Positions 43,901 through 52,724 are shown, numbered from the stretch's first letter. The stretch is 64,000 bases of DNA from Lignipirellula cremea (GCF_007751035.1 NZ_CP036433.1:2275001-2339000); one strand, 5' to 3'. The notes: a model not told the origin generated them from the sequence alone. Numbers and translations: made by a program.

Positions 43901-44739
43901 ACCCCGACCTGGATCCGGGCATCCTGTCGAAGCAGGCCGGCTGGTGGCTCGACGCCCGTGACTATCGTTATCTGCCGCTGGCGGAAGGCTCCATCTCGGC
44001 GGCTGAACGCAAGATCCAGGGCGACTCCGACGCCACGGTCACCGCCATTTACACAGGCGTGGTGCCGGTCGTCTACAAAGCCCAGCGCACGTTGCTGATC
44101 AGCCTGATCGACAGCATCGGGCTGGCGTTTGTGTTGATCATGGCCGTGATGATGGTGCTGCTCCGCGACTGGGGGCAACCGTTCCACCTGTGGCGGAATT
44201 CGCTCAACCCAGCGGCCGGTCTGCTCTCCATGTTGCCGAACATTTTCCCGGTTGTGATGATCTTCGGCGTAATGGGGCACCTGGGCGTGCTGGTCGATAT
44301 CGGCTCCATGATGACGGCCAGCGTGGCGATGGGGGTGGCGGTCGACGACACCATCCACTTCCTTAACTGGTTCCGCATGGGAATGAGCCAGGGACTCAAA
44401 CGCAAGCAGGCGATCGCTCTGGCGTATCGCCATTGTGCGACCGCCATGACGCAGACCACCGCCATCGGCGGCTTGGGGCTGGCCGTGTTTGGCCTGAGCA
44501 CTTTCACGCCGACGCAGCGTTTTGGCGTGCTGATGTTTACCCTGCTGGTCGCCGCGCTGATTGGCGACCTGATTATGCTGCCCGCCCTGCTGGCCAGCCC
44601 GCTCGGCAAGTACTTCGCACCGGAGCCCGTCGATACGCCGGACGCCGCCTCTCCCACCGAGGAGGCTAAAGGAAAGGCGCTCGCCGCCGACACCGTCGCC
44701 GATGAGCCTACGCCTGAACCGACCGCCAAAGAGAAGTAG
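40981..44739 (+). CDS. RND/MMPL-superfamily transporter with two sterol-sensing-like halves
   Basis: A 1252-residue inner-membrane protein. TM1 (VLTLCVIFFWLPFAI) is followed by a large periplasmic domain to about residue 445. The first membrane block then follows (VVFSGIIGLSLAWLSFRSI, MIFFVGGVSAMASL, LVYVLGLSGAVHIVNYYRD). A second periplasmic domain runs to about residue 1035, and a second block (DSIGLAFVLIMAVMMVLL, FGVMGHLGVLVDIGSMMTAS, GVAVDDTIHFLNWFRMGMSQ) completes the duplicated RND plan. The GVxxDxxIHxLNxxR signature is that of MMPL/HpnN-type exporters of lipids or hydrophobic molecules. No membrane-fusion or outer-membrane partner is adjacent, which fits MMPL more than drug-efflux RND. 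The cargo is unknown. A repeat half-site follows its stop codon. Confidence 0.88.
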   Translation: MAKSFFAKRVPLVGTMAVLTLCVIFFWLPFAIRGARMAVEGMKNDVKDWLPSDFPETKELDWFRINFLGEQFVIVTWPGANVDDPQFKLLVRKLRVDIGEIPLEPAVPGSQDNAESQGDDQNPEEEAATTAMVDPRSEEVKKEDARAREIGDKYGLYVRNDLYENWSKQGEKWLHGDGDRWFYLLPSGELMQWAGGSHTANYLYRAIARNVLGDYSLDGVYVATLGSAPTVDDSGKTIPNRYYAEPQRVTARFFHNVTTGPEVLEQLIAENGPLWPRGSDYAGWTNEEKRVVAEELAYERLTGVLFGPQPPINFDWTAESLPETIGKKEMARLPEDWETQVNGYLAGLLRDEFDGDREQLLTAPHLIRMRHYRAMFREMGVEPPHPQSCILVTLSKVGRRDLSRVVGRALMGKPRGRLLDLATGECQIGPEQLKLGGPPIDNVAIDEEGSITLARLVVFSGIIGLSLAWLSFRSIKITMMIFFVGGVSAMASLGIVWWCGGTVDAILMTMPALVYVLGLSGAVHIVNYYRDAVEEQGVEGAPEAAIGHGWFPCTLAAFTTALGLLSLMASNIQPIKKFGLFSALGVMATVILLFTYLPAALQLWPGPYKKRKKGEAPASSVARVIEGFWQSVGAWVVANYGKVLTGAVALMAVVALGLPRIHTSIQLLKLFDGDAKIIRDYEWMETYLGRLVPMELVVRVDRSAMRSNGDDAADEPVVTRDDDQQTSGQQNATVQPLMQYDFLERMEMVARVKEAIEAEFGDDGRQILGTGMALTTFAPELPGPDGGGLLDARKTYNRRLEQSRPEFLASDYLREDKENADELLRLSLRLGALNNVDYGAFVNTLKMVVEPILDAYRVRTQVLGHLLEKENGLRGASILVLGAAPQEATARVAPTPVEETTMQEPAAGDINQTQLFVDTLDELFRNRGFRTGDSRSQQIAYYDPSLYPPEERATPEQLKEYLEQFQVVMMVDDDPDLDPGILSKQAGWWLDARDYRYLPLAEGSISAAERKIQGDSDATVTAIYTGVVPVVYKAQRTLLISLIDSIGLAFVLIMAVMMVLLRDWGQPFHLWRNSLNPAAGLLSMLPNIFPVVMIFGVMGHLGVLVDIGSMMTASVAMGVAVDDTIHFLNWFRMGMSQGLKRKQAIALAYRHCATAMTQTTAIGGLGLAVFGLSTFTPTQRFGVLMFTLLVAALIGDLIMLPALLASPLGKYFAPEPVDTPDAASPTEEAKGKALAADTVADEPTPEPTAKEK

Positions 44740-44751
44740 CAGGTCCACTAC
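44740..44751. repeat. Half-site of the 7457-7523 repeat family
   Basis: CAGGTCCACTAC follows the stop codon at 44737-44739 directly and equals 12 bases of the right arm at 7509-7523. Confidence 0.45.
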
Positions 44752-44768
44752 CTTGTAATCAAGCGTCC

Positions 44769-46403
44769 CTACGGGTACCTGATCCAGTCCAGGTACGTCC
44801 AGTAGTCGAACAGCCAGGGATGGGTCCAGGGGTTCATTGCCGAGTAGCTGGCCGACAGGCAGCTGATGCCCAGCAGCACCAGGGCGACTATCATGCGGGC
44901 AGGGGTTTTGCTGGCCGCGTCGGCGGCCGGCAACAGGCAGATTAGCCATAGCGGGATCAGCCAGATCAGCCAGCGCATGCCGCAGCTCACGCCGCCGTAG
45001 TTCCGGTCGATCTCCGGCCGCAGGAAGTAAAAAGCGATGCACACCACGGACAGCGCCAGCGTCGCCGTTGCCGCGCCTCGCATCCCATAATCAGGCTGCC
45101 GCAGCGCCATGAACAGGCCAACGACCGCCAGCAACCACAAGGGAGTTAGCGAAAATACGCCATGATGGCCCAGTAACATGTGGAACAAGTACACCAGGCG
45201 ACTCGGCTCGCCGCGATCGACGCCGGAACGCTCGGGCTGGCTCCAGTAGCTGCCATCGTATTCGTACCAGTTATCCCACGCGCGGACTTCGACGCCGCCT
45301 TCGACCGCAGCCAGAGCGAACCGGTCTTGCCCGACCGTATCCCACAGCATCCAACGTTGCTGCTCCTGCCCATCTTTGACCAGCGGCAATCGCGGTTTCA
45401 GGAACGCCCGCGGCGAAATGCTGAAGTCCTGGCTTTCCAGTTCCTCGCGAACTTCCACGGGTACGTCGCCCTGGTTCAACCGGTCAACCCAGTCGCCAGG
45501 GATTAGGGCCAGGGTCGCGCCGTCGGACCGATGGGCGTAAGGCATGCGCCAGCTGTCATGGGCCAGCCAGTTCACGCCGAAGTAGGCAATCGCCACGGCC
45601 GCGGCGGCGGGAGCAAACGCCAGGGCGGCGCGGGCCGGCATCCGATAAAAGATCATCCCGGTCAGCAAGGCGGCGAAAGCCAGGGCCGGCAGTTCATTCG
45701 CTACGGCGAAAGCGGCGAACAGCCCGGCGAGGATCGGGTAGCGCCACGCCTTCTCGCCGCGCCAGATCGCCAGGGCGGCCCAACTGGCGATCGCGACGCT
45801 GGCGGCCGCCGGCAGATGATTGTTGAGGGAAACCAGAAAAGGCGTCAGCAGCGTGCCCCAGGCCGCGGCCGTCACCACCAGGATACGGCCGAGGTCCGTC
45901 TTGCCGTACCGCTCGGCCAGGGCAGCGATACTTACCAAAAAGACGAACATCAACGGCAGGTTGACCAGCAGCAGCATGGTCCGCACCAGATAGAACGGCT
46001 GCGTGGCGAGCGTTTCGCCCGTCACCAGTTTTAAAACCCAGTACGGCGCCGTCAGCATCGCTGCCAGCAGTGGCGGCTTGCTGGAATAGTAGTGTTCCTT
46101 GCCATCGCTCCCTTTGTGCCGCACCAGATCGATCGAATACCACACATGATCAAACCGCTCCCAGCGGCGCTGGGCCTCGGAATCCTGGATGATGACCAGA
46201 TCGATATCGTACCGCCCGTAGTCGCCCATGGCGCGGATGGCGGCCCACCGACTGCGATCGTTAGCGCTTAAAAAGGGAGCCTGGCCATCGCGGGATTCCA
46301 CCTGCAGAATGCGGCCAGCCGCCGCCCCCAGCGAAGCGACAATCAGGATCCCGTATACGCCCCATCGCCAGCAGCAGGAGGGGGAAACGGTGGTGTCGGG
46401 CAT
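44769..46403 (-). CDS. Polytopic membrane protein, GT39/ArnT-like
   Basis: A 544-residue protein with about 11-12 hydrophobic segments (YGILIVASLGAAAG, TMLLLVNLPLMFVFLVSIAA, LAFAALLTGMIFY, RMIVALVLLGISCLSAS). The first loop is long and polar and contains DRSRWAAIRAMGDYGRYDID and KEHYYSSKPPLLAAML, matching the ArnT/PMT-like pattern of an extracytoplasmic acidic loop after TM1 and a later YSSKPPLLA motif. GT-C enzymes of this type use lipid-linked sugars. It is convergent to the MMPL gene (29-base gap). ATG 46403 is preferred to an in-frame TTG at 46454, as the protein then begins close to the first membrane helix. Activity unproven. Confidence 0.7.
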   Translation of the reverse strand: MPDTTVSPSCCWRWGVYGILIVASLGAAAGRILQVESRDGQAPFLSANDRSRWAAIRAMGDYGRYDIDLVIIQDSEAQRRWERFDHVWYSIDLVRHKGSDGKEHYYSSKPPLLAAMLTAPYWVLKLVTGETLATQPFYLVRTMLLLVNLPLMFVFLVSIAALAERYGKTDLGRILVVTAAAWGTLLTPFLVSLNNHLPAAASVAIASWAALAIWRGEKAWRYPILAGLFAAFAVANELPALAFAALLTGMIFYRMPARAALAFAPAAAAVAIAYFGVNWLAHDSWRMPYAHRSDGATLALIPGDWVDRLNQGDVPVEVREELESQDFSISPRAFLKPRLPLVKDGQEQQRWMLWDTVGQDRFALAAVEGGVEVRAWDNWYEYDGSYWSQPERSGVDRGEPSRLVYLFHMLLGHHGVFSLTPLWLLAVVGLFMALRQPDYGMRGAATATLALSVVCIAFYFLRPEIDRNYGGVSCGMRWLIWLIPLWLICLLPAADAASKTPARMIVALVLLGISCLSASYSAMNPWTHPWLFDYWTYLDWIRYP

Positions 46404-46707
46404 AAGACGTTCGTCGGCAAAAGGCAAAACTGTATCTTGCTTTACCACGAGCAAAAGTCAATGCCGATCGAAGGCGATCCCCCGGGTGCTGTGTCGCCGC
46501 CTGATCCCAAGGTAACGGCCAGGTCTGCAGTATCAGACCCAGATTCCGAGCTGCGATCCCCCCCGAGCGACCCCTTGTCGGCTGTTTCATGGTTCTACAT
46601 TGACATTTCTTTCAAAATTCGTGTACAAGTCTCCCCGCTCTCGAAAAAACGTATCGCCCGATTCGATCATCCGGCGATCCCATAGTCAGCTCATCCCCTG
46701 AATTACC
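46404..46707. other. Intergenic region between divergent membrane-protein and flagellar operons
   Basis: This 304-base stretch carries a good -35 hexamer at 46600 for the rightward flagellar operon. No gene is seen; small frames here have no family features. Confidence 0.5.
46600..46628 (+). promoter_or_regulatory. Candidate sigma70 promoter of the flagellar operon
   Basis: A perfect TTGACA (46600-46605) is followed, after 16-17 bases, by TGTACA/GTACAA (46622-46628) as a weak -10. It lies 80 bases before the first gene. No -24/-12 sigma54 element was found here. Confidence 0.42.
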
Positions 46708-49473
46708 ATGTCGACCGACCCGTCCACTCCCGACAAGCCGAGCTTGCTCGACCGCCTGCTGGTGATTCCCAGCGCGGCCGCAAACCGACCGCTGCAGTCG
46801 CTGCTGGTGCTGGGCGTAGCGACGGCCTTACTGGGGGCTGTGGCCTGCGTTTGGATTCTTCTTGAGGCACAGGCTTATGCCGAATTGGAAGACCGCCTGC
46901 AGACCGGTCTGACGCGACTGGATGAAGGCGATTACGCCGGCGCACAAGAGATTGCCCAGGAACTGCGATCCCAGCCCGATGCCGCGGTGCTCGATCTGGG
47001 CGGCCCGGCTTTTTTGTCGGGCGCGGCGATCGCTGCTGAAGCAACGGACGCCTTTGACGCGAGCGAGCGGCTGCGTTTGCATCTGCTGGCGGCGCGTTAT
47101 CTGGACGAAGCACGCTTCCGCGGTTTTCCGCCGGGACGTGAGCCCGAGGGGCTGTTCCTGCTGGGACGTTCCCTGCACGACTCTTTCCAGTACGACGCCA
47201 GCCTGCCGATCCTTGCGGAAGCAGCCGACGCCCTGAAAACGCCTGACGAACAACTCGATGCCGAACGGAAAAAGCTCCGGGCCGAGTATCTGGTCGACGC
47301 GGCCGGCCTGCAGGCGAGCTCCGCCTTCCATGCCCAGCCTCCGCAGTACGAAGCGGCTTTGCGTTATAACGACGCCTTTCTGGCGGAAGAATCTCGTGAA
47401 GCGGCCCGCCCCCGAGCATGGCTGCTGCGGGCCAAAATCCTGCTTGCGGAAGAGAAATTCGCGGAAGCCCGCACCGCCCTGAAGCACCTCTCCGAAGATT
47501 CGCCGCTGGAGTCCGCCCGCCTGCTGACGGCAGGCCGGATCCTGGTCGCCGAAGCCGACTCCCTGCTGGCTGCCGCTGCGGCCGACGAGATCGCAGGCAG
47601 AAAAACAGGGAACGGCGTTGCGTCCAACGCCGAGGCTTCTTCCCAGGGAACCGCCGAGAAACCAGAACTGGCGGTGGCTCCCCCGGCTCCCCTGGAAACG
47701 CCGAGCGATGATCCGCTTGCTCCGCCAGCCGACGACCACCTGCTGACGTCGCCGCTGTTCGACGAACCGCCGGCGCCCGAAGACAATACGCCGGATCGTC
47801 TGGCCCGGACCAAATACCAGGAGGCGGAAAGACTCTTCGAGGAGTCGGCCCGTTGCTCCACCAGCTTCGACCAGACCGCCGCCCAGGCGCAGTACTTCCT
47901 GGGCGTCGCTTTGAAAAAACAGAACAAAAAGGCAGCCGCCCAGCAGCAGTTTCGCCGCGCCTGGCAAATTGCGCCTGACACCCCTGAAGGCATCGCGGCA
48001 GGGATCGAAGAGGCCGATCTGCTCCGGCTGGCAGGCGACAAACAAGGCGCCGTCGAAGTCTATATTCAAACCTTGCATCGGGCCGGCGAAGCAACCGCGG
48101 ACAACCCGTGGCTCTCCACCGGCGAATTGCTGGCCCGCGTCGATGAGGCCCAGCGGGACCTGTCGGAACAGGGAGAATTTGAGCTGGCCCTGCGGATGGC
48201 CGAGGCCTCTTCGGCGCTGGCTCCGCCGTCGGAAGTGCAGCGCTCGCTGGCCCAGGTGTACGCCTCCGAAGGCGCCCAGCTGGCGGCCGAAGCGAAATCG
48301 CTGCCCGAAGAGGAACGCCCGGCGATGATCCAGCGTTCCCGTTCCGAGCTGCGCCAAGCGGCGAATGCCTACGCGGCGCTCGCGGAAATGAAACTAGCGA
48401 CTCGCGAGTATCCGGCGCTGCTCTGGAGCAGCGCCGAAAACTATCTGGCAGGACACGATTTTTTACTCGCCATTGCCATGTTTGAGAAATACCTGGAAGA
48501 AATTCCCCGCAACGCCAGGCCGCCGGCGCTGGTGCAGCTGGGCCGGGCGTATCTGGGCCGGGGCGACTACGCCGAGGCGCTCACGCCGCTGCTGGAATGC
48601 ATCCAGTTCCACCCGCACCATCCCGACACCTACCGCGCCCGGGTGCTGGCCAGTGAAGCCCAGTTTGAGATGGGCGATCTGCCGGCCGCGATCGAGCTAC
48701 TCCGGAAAAATCTGGAGAACGAAGATCTGACGCCCCGCAGTCTGGAGTGGAGGGACTCGCTGTTCGCCCTGGGGAAGGTCTACCTCCGGCAAGGCTCCGA
48801 CCTGGACGCCAAAAGCCGCCAGCTGGGCGTTTACACCGACGACCAGGACCAGATCAAACGTGGCCTGGATCCGCTGGAAAAGTCGGAAGAGGCCTATCAA
48901 ACCGCCATCCGCAAACTGGAAGAAGCCGTCCAGCGATATCCTGACGCAGAACAAACGGCCGAGGCCCGCTACTGGATTGCCGAATCCCGCCGCCTGGCCA
49001 GCCGCTTTCCCCGACGCAAGCTCGAAGTCGTGTCAATCGAAACAACCCGGCTGGCGCTGAACGAACAGATCAACCGGAACCTCAAAGCTTCCATCAGTGA
49101 GTTCGACCAGGTCATCAAGCAGCTGACCCGTAAACAGGATGACTCGGAGCTGACCAGCATCGAACGCGGCCTGCTGCGAAACTGCTACTTCCACCGGGCC
49201 GACGCCCTGTTTGACCTGGGTGACTTTACCGAAGCGATCGCGGCGTACTCGTCTGCGACCAGCAAATACCACGATAGCCCGGCCGCGCTGGAGGCGTTTG
49301 TCCAGATCTCCCGCTGCTATCGCCAGATCAACAAGCCGATCGAAGCACGGGGCACGCTCGAGCAGGCCAAAGTGCTGCTCCGCCAGATTCCCGAAGGCAT
49401 CGATTTTACCAGTTCGACCCGTTACACCCGCGACGAGTGGACGCGGTTGCTGGATTGGATGAGCCTCCTTTAA
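46708..49473 (+). CDS. Large membrane-anchored TPR-repeat protein
   Basis: A 921-residue protein. Residues 30-52 (LQSLLVLGVATALLGAVACV...) form one membrane anchor; the rest is periplasmic and almost wholly helical. Tetratricopeptide-like repeats are visible, for example KYQEAERLFEESARCSTSFD, AQAQYFLGVALKKQNKKAAA, LVQLGRAYLGRGDYAEAL and FHRADALFDLGDFTEAIAAY. A low-complexity Pro/Glu/Asp stretch near residues 310-365 breaks the array. It is the first gene of the flagellar-type operon and ends 23 bases before the FlgN-like gene. It is not a known flagellar structural protein; it may be a scaffold or an assembly accessory. Confidence 0.82.
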   Translation: MSTDPSTPDKPSLLDRLLVIPSAAANRPLQSLLVLGVATALLGAVACVWILLEAQAYAELEDRLQTGLTRLDEGDYAGAQEIAQELRSQPDAAVLDLGGPAFLSGAAIAAEATDAFDASERLRLHLLAARYLDEARFRGFPPGREPEGLFLLGRSLHDSFQYDASLPILAEAADALKTPDEQLDAERKKLRAEYLVDAAGLQASSAFHAQPPQYEAALRYNDAFLAEESREAARPRAWLLRAKILLAEEKFAEARTALKHLSEDSPLESARLLTAGRILVAEADSLLAAAAADEIAGRKTGNGVASNAEASSQGTAEKPELAVAPPAPLETPSDDPLAPPADDHLLTSPLFDEPPAPEDNTPDRLARTKYQEAERLFEESARCSTSFDQTAAQAQYFLGVALKKQNKKAAAQQQFRRAWQIAPDTPEGIAAGIEEADLLRLAGDKQGAVEVYIQTLHRAGEATADNPWLSTGELLARVDEAQRDLSEQGEFELALRMAEASSALAPPSEVQRSLAQVYASEGAQLAAEAKSLPEEERPAMIQRSRSELRQAANAYAALAEMKLATREYPALLWSSAENYLAGHDFLLAIAMFEKYLEEIPRNARPPALVQLGRAYLGRGDYAEALTPLLECIQFHPHHPDTYRARVLASEAQFEMGDLPAAIELLRKNLENEDLTPRSLEWRDSLFALGKVYLRQGSDLDAKSRQLGVYTDDQDQIKRGLDPLEKSEEAYQTAIRKLEEAVQRYPDAEQTAEARYWIAESRRLASRFPRRKLEVVSIETTRLALNEQINRNLKASISEFDQVIKQLTRKQDDSELTSIERGLLRNCYFHRADALFDLGDFTEAIAAYSSATSKYHDSPAALEAFVQISRCYRQINKPIEARGTLEQAKVLLRQIPEGIDFTSSTRYTRDEWTRLLDWMSLL

Positions 49474-49496
49474 ACCCGTCCGGAGACGACAAACGG

Positions 49497-49949
49497 ATGA
49501 TGGATACCGACCGCCTGGCCGAGCTGATCGACGCCAAACGCGAAGTGCTGACGCGTCTGCGCCAGTTTGCGCGGCGGCAAGTCGAAGTGGTCGCCGAAGA
49601 AGATTTGACCCGCTTGTTTTCGCTGCTGGCCGCCAAACAGACCCTGGTGGACGAGCTCACGCGACTCGAGACGGAACTCAACCCTTTTCGCAACCAGCAG
49701 CCCGAAGACCGTGTCTGGCGCTCGCCCGAAGCGCGGGACGCCTGCCGCGAATCCGTGCAAAGTTGCGAAGCCATTTACCGCGAATTACTGCTCCTGGAAA
49801 AACAGGGCGCCGCCGATCTGTCGGAACGCCGGGACCACATTGCCCGCCAGCTCGACGGGGCCCACTCGGCCGCCAAAGCTCGCCGGGCTTACGGCCACGA
49901 AGCGGCAACTCGACCCGCGGTTTCCGCTTTCGATTGCACCTCGGACTAG
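49497..49949 (+). CDS. FlgN-like flagellar chaperone
   Basis: A 150-residue helical protein. The pattern of two long helices with KREVLTRLRQFARRQVEVVA and LFSLLAAKQTLVDELTRLET, then a C-terminal AKARRAYGHEA segment, matches FlgN, the chaperone that keeps the hook-junction proteins FlgK and FlgL soluble before export. Length (about 140-150) fits. Identity is low enough that the call rests mainly on shape and flagellar context. Two adjacent ATGs (49497 and 49500) can serve as start; GGAG lies about 11 bases upstream. Confidence 0.58.
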   Translation: MMDTDRLAELIDAKREVLTRLRQFARRQVEVVAEEDLTRLFSLLAAKQTLVDELTRLETELNPFRNQQPEDRVWRSPEARDACRESVQSCEAIYRELLLLEKQGAADLSERRDHIARQLDGAHSAAKARRAYGHEAATRPAVSAFDCTSD

Positions 49950-50015
49950 GCTCCCGCCGCCCCGGCGGCTTCACCCCCAAAACAACCAACGAGCCAAGGC
50001 CGTGAGGGAATACGA

Positions 50016-50906
50016 ATGACAGTCGACATCAACTGGAACGTCGAAATGATCGACACAGCCAATCCGGTGGATCTGGCGGCCATTGATCTGGAAACGATTC
50101 TCGCCGCCTGGCAAACGGCGACAGAACGCCTGCAGAAAACGCACGAAGTGTTAAGCCTGGAAGTTCGACGATTATCCGACGAACTGGCGGTCAAGAACCG
50201 GGAGCTGGCTCGCCAGAACCGGCTGGCCGATCTGGGCAGGGCGGCCGCCCATGTGGCCCACGAAGTACGCAACAGCCTGGTGCCGTTGACGCTTGACTTG
50301 AGCGTGCTGAAACGCCGCGTCGCCAGCGAACCGGCGAACCTGGAACTGATCTCTCATCTTGAAACTGGTTTTACCGAAGTGGAGGCCGCCGTGAACGATA
50401 TGCTGCACTTTACCGCAGACCGAGATCCGAAGCGTCAACCAATCGACCTCGCCCAGTTGCTGGTCGAGATCTGCCAGGCCCTGCAGCCGCAATTCTCGGC
50501 CCAGCAGATCGAGATTGAAATCGACATGCCGCTGGACTCTATGGTGCTGGCCGACCGCGAAATGCTGCGTCGGGCCGTGCTCAACCTGGTGCTCAACGCC
50601 GTGGACGCCATGCCCCAGGGCGGGGAACTGACCATTTGCGGCTGCACGACCGGAGCCCACTTTGAACTGGAAATCGCCGACTCCGGACCGGGCATCCCCG
50701 AAGACGAACTGCGGCAGCTGTTCGAACCGTTCTTCACCACCAAGAGCAACGGCTCTGGACTGGGTCTGGCGATCGTCAATCGGATTGCAGCGGCCCACGG
50801 CGGCGACGTGACCGTGCTCAATTGCCCCCAGGGCGGCGCGGCGTTTACGGTCTGCCTGCCGCTGGAGAATTCCGGCTCCTTGCACTCCTTTCAGAAAGCG
50901 GCTTAA
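50016..50906 (+). CDS. Sensor histidine kinase, FleS-like
   Basis: A 296-residue soluble kinase without membrane spans. A coiled coil (about 28-70) leads to the HisKA dimerisation helix with phospho-acceptor His82 in AAAHVAHEVRNSLVPLTLDL. The HATPase domain carries the N-box NLVLNAVDAMPQGGEL, the D-box ADSGPGIPEDEL and the G2-box GLGLAIVNRIAAAHGG. Lack of a periplasmic sensor and its place beside an NtrC-type regulator and rod genes match FleS/FlrB-type flagellar kinases that sense basal-body assembly from the cytoplasm. The regulator gene starts two bases after the stop. Confidence 0.9.
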   Translation: MTVDINWNVEMIDTANPVDLAAIDLETILAAWQTATERLQKTHEVLSLEVRRLSDELAVKNRELARQNRLADLGRAAAHVAHEVRNSLVPLTLDLSVLKRRVASEPANLELISHLETGFTEVEAAVNDMLHFTADRDPKRQPIDLAQLLVEICQALQPQFSAQQIEIEIDMPLDSMVLADREMLRRAVLNLVLNAVDAMPQGGELTICGCTTGAHFELEIADSGPGIPEDELRQLFEPFFTTKSNGSGLGLAIVNRIAAAHGGDVTVLNCPQGGAAFTVCLPLENSGSLHSFQKAA

Positions 50907-50908
50907 GC

Positions 50909-52318
50909 ATGATTCGGCATCGAGAACAGCCTGTCGCCGGCGCGGTGCTGGTGGTCGACGATCACGAATCGGCCCGCCGGTCCATGGTCGACGTACTCCG
51001 CGGCGCTGGCCACCAGGTCGACTCCTGCTCAAGCGCCGTCGAAGCGCTCACGGTGCTGAAGGAACGTACGTTCGATGTGATCGTGACCGACCTGCGTATG
51101 CCTGGCATGACCGGACTGGAATTCATGGCCGAGCTGCAGCGCCGGGGCTCCGAGTCGCAGGTCGTCATGTCGACGGCGTACGCCTCGGTCGAAACGGCCG
51201 TCGAAGCGATGCGCTACGGCGCGTTTGATTATCTCGAAAAACCGTTCAACGTGGACCAGTTAGAAGACCTCGTCGGCCGCGCCCTGCGTCACTGCGAAGG
51301 ACCAGGCCGCTCCCGCGTGCCGGAACCGGCCGTCGCCAGCGCCATGATCGGCGACAGCCCCGCCATGCAAACGCTGCGAGCCCGCATCGCCCAGGCTGGC
51401 CCGACCGATGTCACCGTACTGATCACCGGCGAAAGCGGCGTCGGCAAAGAACTGGTCGCCCGGGAACTGCACGCCGCCAGCCGCCGCCGGAACAAAGCGC
51501 TGGTCAGCGTTAACTGCCCCGTGCTCTCGCCCCAGCTGATGGAAAGCGAACTCTTTGGCCATGAACGCGGCGCCTTTACCAGCGCCGAGGCTCCCCGCGT
51601 CGGTCGCTTTGAACTGGCCGACGGCGGCGCCATTTTCCTCGACGAAGTCACCGAGATCGACCCTCCCCTGCAGGCCAAGCTGCTGCGGGTGCTGCAGGAA
51701 CGCACCTTTGAACGGGTGGGCTCCAGCCGCACGCAATCCGTCGACGCCCGGGTGATCGCCGCCACCAACCGCGACCTGCGGGCTGAGGTCGAAGCCGGCC
51801 GCTTCCGCGAAGACCTGTATTTCCGACTCGCCGTAATTCCGCTCACGGTTCCCCCGCTGCGGGAGCGCCGTTCCGATATTGGCCTGCTGTGCGACCACTT
51901 CCTGGTGCAAGCAGGCGACCGGATGCTGGCTAATCCCAAAAGCCTGGAGCCGGCCGCCCTGGAATTGCTGCACGACTATCACTGGCCTGGCAACATTCGG
52001 GAACTGGAGAACCTGATGATCCGCGCCAGTGTGTTGTCGCCCGGCGAAACGATCGCCGCCGACGACCTGGAGCCCTGGCTGATTACCGACCAGCGCGAAT
52101 CGACTGTCGACGACGCCCAGCCGACGTTCGCCGTGGGCGCCAGCCTCCGCGACATGGAACGGAAACTGATCGAATCCACGCTCGACCACTTTGACGGGCA
52201 CCGCGTGAAAACGGCCAAAGCCCTCGGCATTGGCGTGCGTACGCTCAGCACCAAGCTGCGGCAGTACGGCTGCGCCCCGCGGGCCAAAACATTCGCCTGC
52301 AGCGAAAGCGAAGAGTAA
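50909..52318 (+). CDS. NtrC-family response regulator, FleR/FlrC-like, with GAFTSA loop
   Basis: A 469-residue enhancer-binding regulator. Receiver: acidic pair about 17-18, Asp61 in IVTDLRMPGMTGL, Lys111 in YLEKPFN. AAA+ domain: Walker A GESGVGKE (about 174-181), Walker B GGAIFLDEV, and PGNIRELEN near the end. The sigma54-contact loop, normally GAFTGA, is GAFTSA (residues 221-226). A Fis-type helix-turn-helix closes the protein (HRVKTAKALGIGVRTLSTKL). With the kinase it should switch on sigma54-dependent flagellar genes; rpoN is not in the window. ATG 50909 avoids an unneeded overlap with the kinase gene. Confidence 0.9.
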   Translation: MIRHREQPVAGAVLVVDDHESARRSMVDVLRGAGHQVDSCSSAVEALTVLKERTFDVIVTDLRMPGMTGLEFMAELQRRGSESQVVMSTAYASVETAVEAMRYGAFDYLEKPFNVDQLEDLVGRALRHCEGPGRSRVPEPAVASAMIGDSPAMQTLRARIAQAGPTDVTVLITGESGVGKELVARELHAASRRRNKALVSVNCPVLSPQLMESELFGHERGAFTSAEAPRVGRFELADGGAIFLDEVTEIDPPLQAKLLRVLQERTFERVGSSRTQSVDARVIAATNRDLRAEVEAGRFREDLYFRLAVIPLTVPPLRERRSDIGLLCDHFLVQAGDRMLANPKSLEPAALELLHDYHWPGNIRELENLMIRASVLSPGETIAADDLEPWLITDQRESTVDDAQPTFAVGASLRDMERKLIESTLDHFDGHRVKTAKALGIGVRTLSTKLRQYGCAPRAKTFACSESEE

Positions 52319-52322
52319 AGCC

Positions 52323-52724
52323 ATGTTGAACGCCATTTTCCATAACAGCACGGTCCCCATGCTGCAGGAGGTCGTCAACTTTGCCGAGTCCCGGCATGCG
52401 GTGCTGGCCGGTAATGTGGCGAACTTCGACACGCCCGACTATCGCATCCGCGACCTGTCGGTGGACACGTTCCAGGAGCGGCTCAAGGAAGCGATCGCCG
52501 AGAACAAATCGCCTCGCTCGATGGGCCAGCCCCAGGGGACCGACGATCCGCTGCGCAGGGTGCGGGACTCGCTCACCACGATCCTCCGCCACGACGGCGC
52601 CGATATCAGCATCGAACACCAGGTCGCCGAGATCAGCAAAAACCAGGCGCTCCACAACACGGCCATCGCCATTATGAGCAGCCAGTTCCGCATGCTGGAA
52701 ACGGCCATTTCCGAACGCGTTTAA
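52323..52724 (+). CDS. flgB: Flagellar basal-body proximal rod protein
   Basis: A 133-residue rod protein of the usual length. Helix one reads FAESRHAVLAGNVANFDTPD followed by YRIRDLSVDTFQERLKE, the FlgB signature, and the C-terminal helix (ISKNQALHNTAIAIMSSQFR) pairs with it. FlgB forms the cell-proximal rod atop the MS-ring. It begins four bases after the regulator, tightly coupled in the operon. Confidence 0.93.
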   Translation: MLNAIFHNSTVPMLQEVVNFAESRHAVLAGNVANFDTPDYRIRDLSVDTFQERLKEAIAENKSPRSMGQPQGTDDPLRRVRDSLTTILRHDGADISIEHQVAEISKNQALHNTAIAIMSSQFRMLETAISERV

